64,000 bases of DNA from Dechloromonas denitrificans (GCF_020510685.1 NZ_CP075185.1:2108001-2172000); one strand, 5' to 3'; numbered from the stretch's first letter, positions 8,913 through 17,519 are shown. Notes: generated by a model from the letters alone, not told the origin. Numbers and translations are program-made.

Positions 8913-9416
8913 CTAGCCCAGTATTTTTTTAAAAAATTTGCCGAGCAGTGTCGCCGGCGCGGCGCGCTTGGCGTATTCCGTCGTGTAATCCTTGTCGGCC
9001 ACCAGGATGTGGTTGATCAGCCAGTCCTTGAGGTAATGGACGATGTCGAGGTTGAGTCGCTCGCCGGCGGCGACCCGGGCTTTTTCCAGACGGATGCGCG
9101 CCACGAAGTGGTCGTGGGCCTGCTTGTGCGCGGCGAATTTCGGGTAGCCGATTTCGCGCATGAAGATCTCTTCGGCCGTGAAATGGGTGACGGTATAGCG
9201 CTCCAGCGCATAGACGATCCGGAGCGTCTCGAGCTTGTTGTGCTGCTGGTCGATGGTGGCGGTCCAGATGTGATTGATCAGCTCGATCAACTGCTGATGC
9301 TGCTGGTCGATCTCCGGCGTGTTCAGACTGAATTCGTCGGACCAGGCGACCAATTGTTGTGATGCGGCCATGAATTCTTCCCATTTCGTTACGGTAGGCG
9401 TAGCCATTTCTGGCAT
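8913..9416 (-). CDS. Bacteriohemerythrin
   Basis: The 167-residue single-domain protein has the full di-iron ligand set: H40 (IDQQH), H78 and E82 (HFTAEE), H97 and H101 (HKQAH), H136 and D141 (HILVAD). Bacteriohemerythrins bind O2 reversibly and serve as oxygen carriers, stores or sensors in the cytoplasm. A basic tail, LLGKFFKKILG, follows the domain. The first ATG at 9416 is used; an alternative at 9407 removes three residues, and neither has a strong ribosome site. It is the first gene of the operon leading to the HD-GYP-hemerythrin and Aer-like genes, so all three products probably read oxygen. Confidence 0.93.
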   Translation of the reverse strand: MPEMATPTVTKWEEFMAASQQLVAWSDEFSLNTPEIDQQHQQLIELINHIWTATIDQQHNKLETLRIVYALERYTVTHFTAEEIFMREIGYPKFAAHKQAHDHFVARIRLEKARVAAGERLNLDIVHYLKDWLINHILVADKDYTTEYAKRAAPATLLGKFFKKILG

Positions 9417-9601
9417 GGGAAGATCGCCGGCATTCCAGCGCTGCGCCTTGCTCCCACGGCCCGATTGTAGGGAGAGCGGGAGGGATGGAAAATTCAGGGA
9501 TACAACTACCGGCTAAGGGTAAACGGGTAGCCGATTACCGCATTTATGACGACCGGATCAACAATGGATCGTCTCGCCGGTTTGCCCGGTCGAGGTTCGG
9601 C

Positions 9602-10249
9602 CTAGAGGCTGGAGACCAGCCCGGTCCGGATCGCGTAGCGGGTCAGTCCGATGGCGCTGTCGACATCGAGCTTGCGCATGATGTTGCGGCGATGCACCTC
9701 GACCGTCGACAGGGCGATTTCCAGGCGTTCGCCGATCTGGCCGGAGGTCAGGCCGAGGGCGACCAGTTTGAGTACCTGGATTTCCCTGGCTCCCAGTTTC
9801 GTGCCGGGAAGTTCCTTTTTCTCGCCGCGTCCGCTCATCGCATCCTTCACCGCATCGGTGGCGTCCGGGCACAAATACGAGCGGCCCCGGCTGACGGCGT
9901 CGATGGCGCGCAGCAGTTCCGCGCCGGCCGCCGCCTTGGTCACGTAGGCCGAGGCTCCGGCGCTCAGCATGTCGGCGATGTAGCCGCGGTCGGAAAAGAC
10001 CGATAGCGCGATGATCTTGATCGTCGGGTGGGCGGCGGCGAGCTGTCGGGTGATCTCGATGCCGTTCAAGCCGGGCATGTCGATATCCAGACAGATGATA
10101 TTCGGCGCGCTGTCGCGGGCCAGGGCGAGCACTTCGAGGCCGTCGCCGGTTTCCGCAACGATTTCGAAATCCGGATTGCGTTCGAGCAGAATGCGCAGCG
10201 CTTCGCGAAACATCTGGTGATCGTCGGCCAGCAGGATGCGCAGCTTCAT
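9602..10249 (-). CDS. NarL/FixJ-type response regulator
   Basis: The 215-residue protein has a receiver domain (1-120) with acidic residues D9 and D10, phosphoacceptor D55 (IICLDIDMPG) and the switch Lys in YVTKAAAG. A LuxR-type helix-turn-helix follows at about 150-210 (LTSGQIGERLEIALSTVEVHRRNIMRKL). It is a cytoplasmic DNA-binding output regulator. Its ATG overlaps the stop of the kinase gene (ATGA at 10246-10249), so the two are cognate partners. Target genes are not evident in the neighbourhood; the hemerythrin operon just downstream is the nearest candidate. Confidence 0.93.
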   Translation of the reverse strand: MKLRILLADDHQMFREALRILLERNPDFEIVAETGDGLEVLALARDSAPNIICLDIDMPGLNGIEITRQLAAAHPTIKIIALSVFSDRGYIADMLSAGASAYVTKAAAGAELLRAIDAVSRGRSYLCPDATDAVKDAMSGRGEKKELPGTKLGAREIQVLKLVALGLTSGQIGERLEIALSTVEVHRRNIMRKLDVDSAIGLTRYAIRTGLVSSL

Positions 10250-12246
10250 GAGTGTCCTTTAAGGGAGGAAATTTCGACTTCGATGCGTGTGCCGCTGCCG
10301 GGAACCGAGACGATGGTGCACCGCCCGCCGGAGAATTCCGCCATCTCGCGCATGGTCAGGATGCCGAGGCCGCCGGTCGGGGTGGTCTTGCCGAGCGAGT
10401 CGGGATCGAAGCCGATGCCGTCGTCGGCAATGCTCAGGGTGAGCGGCGCGCTTTCCAGGCACAGGCTGACGACGATCGACTTCGCCCGGGAGTGCTTGGC
10501 GCAATTGGTCAGCGATTCCTGGACGATGCGAAAGAGCAGGGATTCCTTCTCCGGATCGAGGCGCACCTCGGGATGGGCGCAGATCAGCTGGACGGCAATG
10601 CCGGTGCGCCGCTGGAATTGCTTCAGATAACTGTCGACGGCCGGCGCCAGCCCGGCGTAGTCAAGGACCGGCGGCCGCAGGTTCGACGAAATTTCGCGAA
10701 TGCTGGCCGTCGTATCCTCGATCAGGGCGCGCACATCGTCGAGTCTCGACGACAGTGTCCAGGTGCTGCCTTCTTCCATGCAGGCGGTCATGATGTCGAG
10801 ATGCACCCCGATCGCCGCCAGGTTCGGGCTGGTCCGGTCATGCAGTTCGCCGGCCAGGCGCCGGCAGGCGCTTTCCTGGATGACCACCAGATGATGCGAC
10901 AGCTCGGCCATGCGTTGTTCGGCCTGCTTGCGCGCCGTAACGTCCTGCTTGACGGCGATGAAGTGGCGAATCCTGCCTTCTTCGTCGCGGACCGGTGTAA
11001 TGGTCTGGTCTTCGGTATACAGCGTGCCGTCCTTGCGGCGATTGATCAATTCGCCGCGCCAGACATGGCCGGTGATGATGGTTTGCCACAGCTCGCGGTA
11101 GCCGGCGGCCAGTTGCTCGCCCGATTTGAGCAGGTCGCGCGGGTTCTTGCCCAGCGTCTCCGCCATGCTGTAGCCGCTCAGTTCGCAGAAGGCCGGATTG
11201 GCCCATTCGATGTTGCCCTGCATGTCGGTGATGATGATCGAGTTGGCGGCCGCTTCGAGCGCGGCACTGCGCAGGCGCAGCTTTTCCACGTCGCTGTCGT
11301 GCTGACGGGCGGTGCGGAGCAGACGGATGAAATAGAGGCTGGCCAGCGCCAGGGCCATCATCAGCATCGTCCCGGCGGCGAGCAGCGTGTGCCAGGCTTC
11401 GCGTCGCCAGGAAGCCAGGCCGTCTTCTTTGTCGAGATGGACCACGATGGCAAACGGGTATTCCCGCGCCGGGCGGTAGGCGGTCAGCACGTTGCGCCCA
11501 TCTTCCAAGGTCTGCTCGAAACGGGCCGCTTGATCGGCCGCGATGTGCTGCGCCAGAAGCGCGTTGTCGATACGCGTGCCGGGATGCCGCCGGGGATCGG
11601 TAGATAGCAGCAGAATCCCGTCGTAGCGGATCAGCTCGACGACATCGCTTTTGCTGTTGAGGTTGCGTTCGTAGTAATTGAGAAAGTAATCGGCATTTAC
11701 CGCGGCCAGCAGGCTGGCCGGCCGGGCATCGTCAACGTCGATATCGCGCAACACGGGAATCAGGCTCGGCGCCTCGGGCGGCGCCGGCTGGTCCGGTGAG
11801 GTCGGCTTCCCGTCATGAAAGTCGCGGGCCGCCCAGGGCGATGCGGCGCGCAGGATCGGCCGGGTTTCGGGCGTCGCCGGCAGGAAATCGCGCCGCGCGA
11901 CGCGCTGGCCGATATTGCGCTGATCGGAGCTGGCAATGATCTGGTCGCTGGCGTCGAGCAGGGACAGCGAACGCAGGTAGGGGGCATGTCCGAGGGCCTG
12001 GTGCAAGGCGCTGTCGTTCGGCTCGTTGGCGACGTTGGCCAGGGTCAGGTTGATGACATTGAAGCTCTGGGTCAAATGCTCTTCGAAGCTGCGCGCATAC
12101 ATATTGGCCATGTCGAAATTGCGTTCGGTCGCTTCGGCGCGCAAGCGCCACAGGGTGTAGGCGGTCCCCGTGACGACGAAGGCGGCAAACAGCGTCGTCA
12201 ACAACAGGAAGTTCAGGCACCGGCTGCGTTTTTTCTGATCAGGCAT
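10246..12246 (-). CDS. Membrane PAS sensor histidine kinase, HisKA_3 type
   Basis: The 666-residue protein has a membrane segment at about 11-32, a periplasmic PDC/Cache-like region to about 280 and a second membrane segment at about 285-305. A PAS-PAC unit (about 325-435) is followed by a NarX/DesK-type dimerisation domain and an HATPase (about 555-660; DDGIGFD, TGGLGILTMRE). The phosphoacceptor is H469 in ELHDRTSPN. The family motif is HDxxxQ; here the sixth position is P474, so the Gln or Asn used for phosphatase activity is missing. The gene is translationally coupled to the NarL-type regulator. The ligand is unknown. Confidence 0.92.
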   Translation of the reverse strand: MPDQKKRSRCLNFLLLTTLFAAFVVTGTAYTLWRLRAEATERNFDMANMYARSFEEHLTQSFNVINLTLANVANEPNDSALHQALGHAPYLRSLSLLDASDQIIASSDQRNIGQRVARRDFLPATPETRPILRAASPWAARDFHDGKPTSPDQPAPPEAPSLIPVLRDIDVDDARPASLLAAVNADYFLNYYERNLNSKSDVVELIRYDGILLLSTDPRRHPGTRIDNALLAQHIAADQAARFEQTLEDGRNVLTAYRPAREYPFAIVVHLDKEDGLASWRREAWHTLLAAGTMLMMALALASLYFIRLLRTARQHDSDVEKLRLRSAALEAAANSIIITDMQGNIEWANPAFCELSGYSMAETLGKNPRDLLKSGEQLAAGYRELWQTIITGHVWRGELINRRKDGTLYTEDQTITPVRDEEGRIRHFIAVKQDVTARKQAEQRMAELSHHLVVIQESACRRLAGELHDRTSPNLAAIGVHLDIMTACMEEGSTWTLSSRLDDVRALIEDTTASIREISSNLRPPVLDYAGLAPAVDSYLKQFQRRTGIAVQLICAHPEVRLDPEKESLLFRIVQESLTNCAKHSRAKSIVVSLCLESAPLTLSIADDGIGFDPDSLGKTTPTGGLGILTMREMAEFSGGRCTIVSVPGSGTRIEVEISSLKGHS

Positions 12247-12650
12247 GAATCGTTGGAGGGCAGGTGGCTGGTGTGGGCCGCAGTTGCGACAGGCAGGACA
12301 GCAGGGCGAGCAGTTTCATGGCAATCGGAATCTTTGTGTGCGGCGCAACGTGGCCGGCGCGAGCCAGCCGCGATGCTACCCGTTTTTGCCCCGCCGGCGT
12401 GTGCTGCGTTGCGTCGCCAATCAACTGCTGGATGCTTGGGGCGTCGCCATTGCCCGGCGATTTAACCCTAAGCGCGAAATCGCGCAGACGGCCCGCCGGC
12501 TCGCCGGCTAGTCTGGGCTTGCTCCGGATTACCCAACAGTCGGTCCGGATGCCGCTCTGGCCGGGCGTCGCCTGCCGCATTTCGGTGCCGGCGATACGGG
12601 CAGGGCGGGTACCGGGCAATTTTGCCAGGGCCAAACTCAAGGAGCTGGAT
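12247..12650. other. Divergent intergenic region between kinase and csbD-like gene
   Basis: This 404-base stretch is non-coding as far as I can tell. Open frames that cross it show no family resemblance and lack ribosome sites. It should contain the kinase promoter on one side and the csbD-like promoter on the other. I see no clear repeat or consensus promoter beyond the AAGGAG ribosome site just before 12651. Confidence 0.35.
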
Positions 12651-12878
12651 ATGAGCTGGGATATTGATGCGGAAAGCTGGAAGCTGGTCGGGGTCAAGAT
12701 CAAGTCGCGCTGGGGCAAGATCAACCAGGCCGGGCTGGCGATCATTGACGGCAAGCGCGAACTGCTGCTCGGCCGGATCCAGGAACTCTATGCCGTGAGT
12801 GCCGAGGAAGCCGAAAACCAGGTCGCCAGTTTCGAAAAACATACCAAGGAACTGCGCCCCAAAGCCGTGATCGCCTGA
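12651..12878 (+). CDS. CsbD-family stress protein
   Basis: The 75-residue protein matches the CsbD (UPF0337, YjbJ) family. Its core runs KSRWGKINQAGLAIIDGKRE and continues with a short helical tail (ELYAVSAEEAENQV). The length is typical. The ATG at 12651 follows AAGGAGCTGGAT; longer frame extensions are unlikely. Members are small, abundant, general-stress or stationary-phase proteins of unknown biochemical role. It is a single gene, convergent with the Crp-PAS gene, and is followed by a hairpin at 12889-12921. Confidence 0.88.
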   Translation: MSWDIDAESWKLVGVKIKSRWGKINQAGLAIIDGKRELLLGRIQELYAVSAEEAENQVASFEKHTKELRPKAVIA

Positions 12879-12888
12879 TTCGTCTGGT

Positions 12889-12921
12889 CGGCCGGGAACT
12901 GGCGTTCGCCGTTTCCGGCCG
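12889..12921 (+). terminator. Hairpin between csbD-like and Crp-PAS genes
   Basis: CGGCCGGGAAC (12889-12899) pairs with GTTTCCGGCCG (12911-12921) with one G-U pair and an 11-base loop. It lies between two convergent genes and may serve both strands. There is no U-run, so classical intrinsic termination is uncertain. Confidence 0.45.
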
Positions 12922-12937
12922 GTCTCGAACCCCGGGT

Positions 12938-14287
12938 TCAGTCTTCTTTGCCCGATGGCTTGGTGGTCATGCCTTTGGCGATGGGCAGGTTTTCGATGAA
13001 ACGGCGAAAGCGCATTTCCGAATGCTCCAGCGCCTCTAGCGCATTGCGCTGCTCGGTAATATCCATCAGCACCATCCGGCATTCCGTACCATCTTCGTCC
13101 GGCACGGCTTCGATTCTCACCGTCGCCGCCGGATGCACCGGCGTCGCCGCCAGCACGATCTCGCAAAGGTTGCGCTGCTTTTCGCGCAGCACCTGGGCGA
13201 CGAACTGCTTGAACGGTTCCTGACTTTCCGCCGCCAGGTAGCTGGCAAAGCCTTGTCGGCTCTTCTGCGAGCGCTTCAAGCCGAGCAGGATGGCACCGGC
13301 CAGGTTGAGATCGAGAATGTTGCCGGCGGCATCCAGCGTGAAATAGCCGATCGGCGCGAAGTCGTAAATATCGGCATAACGCTCGCTGAGCGCCGCGGCC
13401 GCGGCGAAGGCCTGGTGTAGCGCCTCGTTGCTGATTTCCAGTTCGATTTTGCGGACTTCCAGCTCATGGTGGGCCTCGGCGCTGTCGGAAGGATCTTCCG
13501 CTGCCACCGGCAAATCCCGCCAGCGGGCCAGGGCGCTCTGCCGCAAGCTCGCCGGGTGGGCGCGAAAACGACTGGGCGGGCTGGTGTCGGCCATCGCCTG
13601 GAAATAGCGCGCATATTCGGCGCGGATTGCGCCATAGCACTCGCAAGCCGCCGCTTCCAGACCGGCCCGGTCGATGATGCTGATCTTGCCGCGCTGATAG
13701 GCGATCAAGCCGGCCGCCTGCAGTCGGCCGGCGCCGATCGTGACAATTTCGCGCCGGACGCCGAGCAGGCCGGCAATGCGGTCCTGGGTCATGCTGATTG
13801 CCGCTGCCGGTTGCCGATCGAGACAAAGCAGCAGCCAGCGGCTGAGCCGCTGTTCTATCGTGTGGTGATTGGCGCAGACGACGTTTTGCCCCATCTGCAC
13901 CAGCAGCGCCTTGGTATAGCGCAAGGCGAGCCGCTGTAAGCCGCCGCCCTGGGCCAGTTCCCAGCGCATGATCCCGGCCTCCAGCCGATAGGCCTCGCCG
14001 GCGCTCTGCACGACCAGCTTGTGACTGGAGACGAGATCGCCCAGAACCGCCGAAATACCGATCAGACCTTCGTTGCCGACCATCGCCAGCTCCGTCGAGG
14101 CGCCATCATGGGTAGTGGCGAGCAGCGAGACGATGCTGTCGCTCGGAAAGTAAACATGGCTCAACAACTCCCCGGCGTTTTGCAGCACATCGCCGGCCTG
14201 CAGCGAAACAGGCTTCAGGTCATCGAGCAGTAACGAGCGTTCGGTGACACTCAATCCAGCCAGGATGAAATTCGATTGCCATGGCAT
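12938..14287 (-). CDS. Crp/Fnr-type regulator fused to a PAS domain
   Basis: The 449-residue protein starts with a cyclic-nucleotide-binding-like barrel (about 15-130; HVYFPSDSIVSLL, AMVGNEGLIG). A Crp-type helix-turn-helix follows at about 160-205 (MTQDRIAGLLGVRREIVTIGAGRLQAAGLI). Unlike ordinary Crp proteins of about 230 residues, it continues with a linker and a PAS-like domain (about 305-415; DIYDFAPIGYFTLDAAGNIL, VLMDITEQRNALEALEHSEMRF). The end resembles the start of a second PAS or kinase linker that has been cut short. The barrel lacks a recognisable cAMP-binding RxS motif. No Fe-S cysteine set of FNR is visible. Ligand and targets are unknown. Confidence 0.88.
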   Translation of the reverse strand: MPWQSNFILAGLSVTERSLLLDDLKPVSLQAGDVLQNAGELLSHVYFPSDSIVSLLATTHDGASTELAMVGNEGLIGISAVLGDLVSSHKLVVQSAGEAYRLEAGIMRWELAQGGGLQRLALRYTKALLVQMGQNVVCANHHTIEQRLSRWLLLCLDRQPAAAISMTQDRIAGLLGVRREIVTIGAGRLQAAGLIAYQRGKISIIDRAGLEAAACECYGAIRAEYARYFQAMADTSPPSRFRAHPASLRQSALARWRDLPVAAEDPSDSAEAHHELEVRKIELEISNEALHQAFAAAAALSERYADIYDFAPIGYFTLDAAGNILDLNLAGAILLGLKRSQKSRQGFASYLAAESQEPFKQFVAQVLREKQRNLCEIVLAATPVHPAATVRIEAVPDEDGTECRMVLMDITEQRNALEALEHSEMRFRRFIENLPIAKGMTTKPSGKED

Positions 14288-14398
14288 GGCTTTCCTTTAG
14301 TGGCCGCAGTTGCCCCGGGATCGGGAAATCTGGCGGCACGACAGCCTAAGGCCAAAATGGCTGGCTGTTGGCGGTTTATTTTCAGGCGTTGCTCAAAT

Positions 14399-15505
14399 TC
14401 AAACCAGCACCGCCTGAACCGGCCGGCGCAGTGAAGAAGGCAACTTCGGGCCGCGCCCGAAACGGACGACAAGATCGGGCCGGCGTTCGCCAATACCAAG
14501 GAAGTTGGCGAACTGGGGCCGCAGCGACGACACTTCGACCGGCTGGTTGAGCAGCGCATTGCGAATGCCCAAGGCCGCCGACTGCAGCGCAAAACGCTCG
14601 TAGCAACGGCCCACCTCCACCCATTGGGCAGGGCCGGGCGTATCCGAGACGAATATCGCGATGCCGGCCGAACTGCGCAGCTGTTTCGCGTACTTGTCGT
14701 TCTCGCTCTTCGGGGTATAGAACATGCCGAAGAGCAGGCTGCCCAACCATGTCGGCACCGCCGGATTGCCGGACGATGCCGTGTAAAGCCCGTCGCCCGT
14801 TCGCACGGCGTCGGCGGCGCTGAAGCGGATCCATTTCTTCAACTCATCGACGAAGGCGGGATCGTTCATCTGGGCCGTATTGCCTTGAACGACATACTCA
14901 AGAACCTTCTCCATCGCCTGCCTTTCGGTCAGCAGGATCACCCCGACGCCATTGCCGCGACCGGCCCGCTCAAGCAGTTCAAGTTCCGGCCGGACCAGCG
15001 GCTGCCCGTCATACTCGCCGCGCGTGCTCTGGCGCTCGGGAATCGCCTGAAACAGGGGAGACGCGACGGGGCTGGTCGGCGCCAAAGCCACCCGCAGCAC
15101 ATTGCCCCCGGCGGCGTCAAAATCGGCATGCCCCTTCAACCCATGGGCCAACGCCGCCTGGATCAGGTTCTCGGCGGCGCACCCGAGGGAAACGAAAAGG
15201 TGATGATCGTCTGGATCGACCGCGGGACACCGGCGCGCAAGGTCAGGCAATAGCGAAATGGTGTCATCGGCAAGGCGAAACTTCCAGCATTGCGTGTTAT
15301 GGCTCGACGGCGCCAACGTCGCGTAGCGCACGAGTTCATGCAGAAGCGCGGCCTTGTCGCCAGCCGCCAGCTTGCCGTGCCGCCACGTGCGATCCGCAAC
15401 ATCTTCGTAGCTGCCCACACTGGTTTCCGAAGAGCACGATGGCAAGCCAGCTATTGCGCCGACGGAGGCTAGCGCGGTAACGATGAACTCTCTTCGAGAG
15501 GACAT
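14399..15505 (-). CDS. Acg-type nitroreductase-family flavoprotein, exported
   Basis: The 368-residue protein begins MSSRREFIVTALASVGAIAG, a twin-arginine signal, followed by LPSC, a possible lipobox. The remainder matches the Acg branch of the nitroreductase fold: LVRYATLAPSSHNTQCWKF, the family FMN-binding start, then ERQSTRGEYD and a C-terminal ALGIRNALLNQPVE. Acg proteins of mycobacteria bind FMN but may sequester rather than turn over substrate. A Tat-exported, perhaps lipid-anchored version would sit in the periplasm with FMN loaded before export. Neighbours give no pathway hint. The start has AGGAGG-like bases about 15-20 nt upstream. Confidence 0.82.
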   Translation of the reverse strand: MSSRREFIVTALASVGAIAGLPSCSSETSVGSYEDVADRTWRHGKLAAGDKAALLHELVRYATLAPSSHNTQCWKFRLADDTISLLPDLARRCPAVDPDDHHLFVSLGCAAENLIQAALAHGLKGHADFDAAGGNVLRVALAPTSPVASPLFQAIPERQSTRGEYDGQPLVRPELELLERAGRGNGVGVILLTERQAMEKVLEYVVQGNTAQMNDPAFVDELKKWIRFSAADAVRTGDGLYTASSGNPAVPTWLGSLLFGMFYTPKSENDKYAKQLRSSAGIAIFVSDTPGPAQWVEVGRCYERFALQSAALGIRNALLNQPVEVSSLRPQFANFLGIGERRPDLVVRFGRGPKLPSSLRRPVQAVLV

Positions 15506-15619
15506 GGGCTGGTTTCGTTTTCAGGAGGAGCAACATAGTAAAAAGGTGTCAAAGATATTTCATCCGTAAATTCTCTGAGCCTTTGATTGACATGCCCGGG
15601 CAGCTGGAAACTGCTGAAT

Positions 15620-16600
15620 TTAATGTCTTAACTGAGCCATCGCGTAAAAATTGGTGGCCCCATCTCCTTTCCAGCCAGGAAAATTGCGGAGTACGCATTG
15701 CATCCCTTGTGGTGCGCTATCACTTTGAATTGATTTATCTGGATGTATGCTGAATGCGCATCCTTTGACTTCAACGAAACCTTGATTAATCGAATAATTT
15801 GCGTCTATGCGCCAACGCGATGGGCTATTTGATTTGAAGAAAAAAACTTTAAATGTAGTGCCATCGGCATAGCCTTCTATTTTTTCTTCAATTTTCCCTT
15901 TTTGATTGTTTAACCAATAGATTCCCGAAATATCATGGTGCTCATTTTGTTGAATTTTCATGCCGCCAAGGGAGCCCCCAAGTTCAATACGCCATTCGCC
16001 AGAAAGGTTGACTCCTTTCTTTCCAAATGGTTCGATGAAGGGTATATGGGCCGGTGTGCGCGCTGGATCAACCAAAATAGAAATGGGTTCGGATTCGTAG
16101 ATCCCATATTTTGTTTCCAACGATACTGAAATTTCACTTTTTATCTGCGTTGAAATGTCTTGTGAAGGGTATAAGACGAAATATTTATCTAATCGTTTTG
16201 GAGAGGTGATTATGTCACTTTCAAATGATTGGTTAGTTTCTGGGGAAATCGCCAATACTTTAGGGTCGTATTTCAAAGTAATATAACTTTTGGCCACATC
16301 AGCTTTTGAGTTTGGAGATACAACCACGTTAATGCGTACTGATTGCCCCGTTGTTAGAATGCATGGTTCACATAACAATCGAACGTTTGGACTCTCATTC
16401 CAGATCATATGGAGAGCTTCTTGCTTTAGCGGTTCAATGAATGGCAAAAAGTAGGTAGCTACACCCGCTGCCGAAATTCCAAGGAAGCCAATTAGCCACT
16501 TCAAGGTATTGGATGTTTCGTCCCATAGTTTTTTCACTTGGCTAGGAGTGCTATTTCTAGGAGCTTTTTTTGCTTGAGGGCGTTTTGGGCGATTTATCAT
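15620..16600 (-). CDS. Membrane-anchored extracytoplasmic protein of unknown function
   Basis: I do not recognise this 326-residue protein. It has a basic, Pro/Lys-rich cytoplasmic start (MINRPKRPQAKKAPR), one membrane segment at about 35-55 (LKWLIGFLGISAAGVATYFL) and a large outer region. The first outer part (about 70-190) has a beta-rich look with a CEPC pair and YITLKYDPKVLAISP, like cohesin-type or Ig-like folds. The second part (about 205-325) starts NLSGEWRIELGGSLGG and reads like a small beta-barrel. Base composition is clearly AT-richer than flanking genes. Its ATG overlaps the stop of the glycosidase-like gene (16597-16600), so the two act together or were acquired together. Confidence 0.7.
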   Translation of the reverse strand: MINRPKRPQAKKAPRNSTPSQVKKLWDETSNTLKWLIGFLGISAAGVATYFLPFIEPLKQEALHMIWNESPNVRLLCEPCILTTGQSVRINVVVSPNSKADVAKSYITLKYDPKVLAISPETNQSFESDIITSPKRLDKYFVLYPSQDISTQIKSEISVSLETKYGIYESEPISILVDPARTPAHIPFIEPFGKKGVNLSGEWRIELGGSLGGMKIQQNEHHDISGIYWLNNQKGKIEEKIEGYADGTTFKVFFFKSNSPSRWRIDANYSINQGFVEVKGCAFSIHPDKSIQSDSAPQGMQCVLRNFPGWKGDGATNFYAMAQLRH

Positions 16601-17409
16601 TTTTCTATGGATATGATATTTGGAACGTAGTTCTTTCCAGGGTCACCAAAATTTTGCTTTAGCGACGGAATATAGATTTGAGCCCCTGGGCCACCATCCA
16701 TTGCGATTGCTAAGTTGATTGATGATCCATCGGAAGATTTTATTGTCAATAAAAAACGAGCGAATTCATGGAGAGATACAGCACGTCCGAATCCATCAAA
16801 TGCGCCCGCAACCACGAGCTTCCCTGTCGATGAGAGAGCTATCGCTGTTCGATTAAAGCGTTCTCCTGTATCAGAGCGAATCCCATTTTTCCCAGCTTCT
16901 ACCAGTAATGGCTTACTTTGGATTACGCTATTGTCGTTAGTTTGTAAACTGTATGAGCGGGCAGTTTTAATGTGTGTTTTTCCGTCTTTTGTTCGGATAA
17001 GGAAGCCCCCACTAGTCCATCCAATACGTGGGTTTTGGGCTTGACCGTCTTGCACAACGAGGCCAAGGGCTATTTGTTTTCCTGTGTGGTCGTAGCCATA
17101 AAACCCTCCATTTGCAACTACTGCCGCTCCGGCGGGTGCCATATCTCTATAAATTTCATAGCTTCCGCCGAATTTATTAATTTGGCGTACGTTTGTTCCA
17201 CATGTCCCGCAGTTTGTTTCAACAAACACGTAAACAAGGCCACTCCTAGAACTACTTTGCTTTGCAGTAAACGTCCGCAATATTACTTGGTGGTCCGGCG
17301 TCTCGATATTTTTTTCGACGAAATAACTTTTGAGTATTTTGTCATAGCCTTGCGCTGCAGCCGATGCGCACAGTAATAAGCTGAAAAATAGACTAATTAT
17401 ACGAACCAT
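16597..17409 (-). CDS. Exported phosphodiester glycosidase (NAGPA/DUF2233) family protein
   Basis: The protein (270 residues from 17409) has a signal peptide (MVRIISLFFSLLLCASAAAQ) and a NAGPA-like domain. Its motifs are VVANGGFYGYD, a later SGGFLIR, QSKPLLVEAGKNG, RFNRTAIALSSTGKL and a terminal AMDGGPGAQIYIP. Family members cleave sugar-phosphodiester bonds, as in the human uncovering enzyme and bacterial envelope enzymes. A CGTC pair may form a disulfide. ATGs at 17430 and 17460 and a TTG at 17487 are in frame. The start at 17409 gives a clean signal peptide, but no start has a good ribosome site. It is AT-rich and overlaps the next gene by ATGA. Confidence 0.78.
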   Translation of the reverse strand: MVRIISLFFSLLLCASAAAQGYDKILKSYFVEKNIETPDHQVILRTFTAKQSSSRSGLVYVFVETNCGTCGTNVRQINKFGGSYEIYRDMAPAGAAVVANGGFYGYDHTGKQIALGLVVQDGQAQNPRIGWTSGGFLIRTKDGKTHIKTARSYSLQTNDNSVIQSKPLLVEAGKNGIRSDTGERFNRTAIALSSTGKLVVAGAFDGFGRAVSLHEFARFLLTIKSSDGSSINLAIAMDGGPGAQIYIPSLKQNFGDPGKNYVPNIISIEK

Positions 17410-17519
17410 CGAAGCACAGAAATCTTGCATTTTGGATTGTTGTAGATGGAAGTCGAACATGTACTGACGATACCTTACGTTGATCAAATCCGTCCATAAG
17501 TCAGGATATGTTCCATCGC

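Noticed and set aside
8925..8940. Run of T followed by A near the end of the bacteriohemerythrin gene as a terminator
   Set aside because: It lies inside the coding sequence (Lys/Phe codons of the tail) and has no GC stem.
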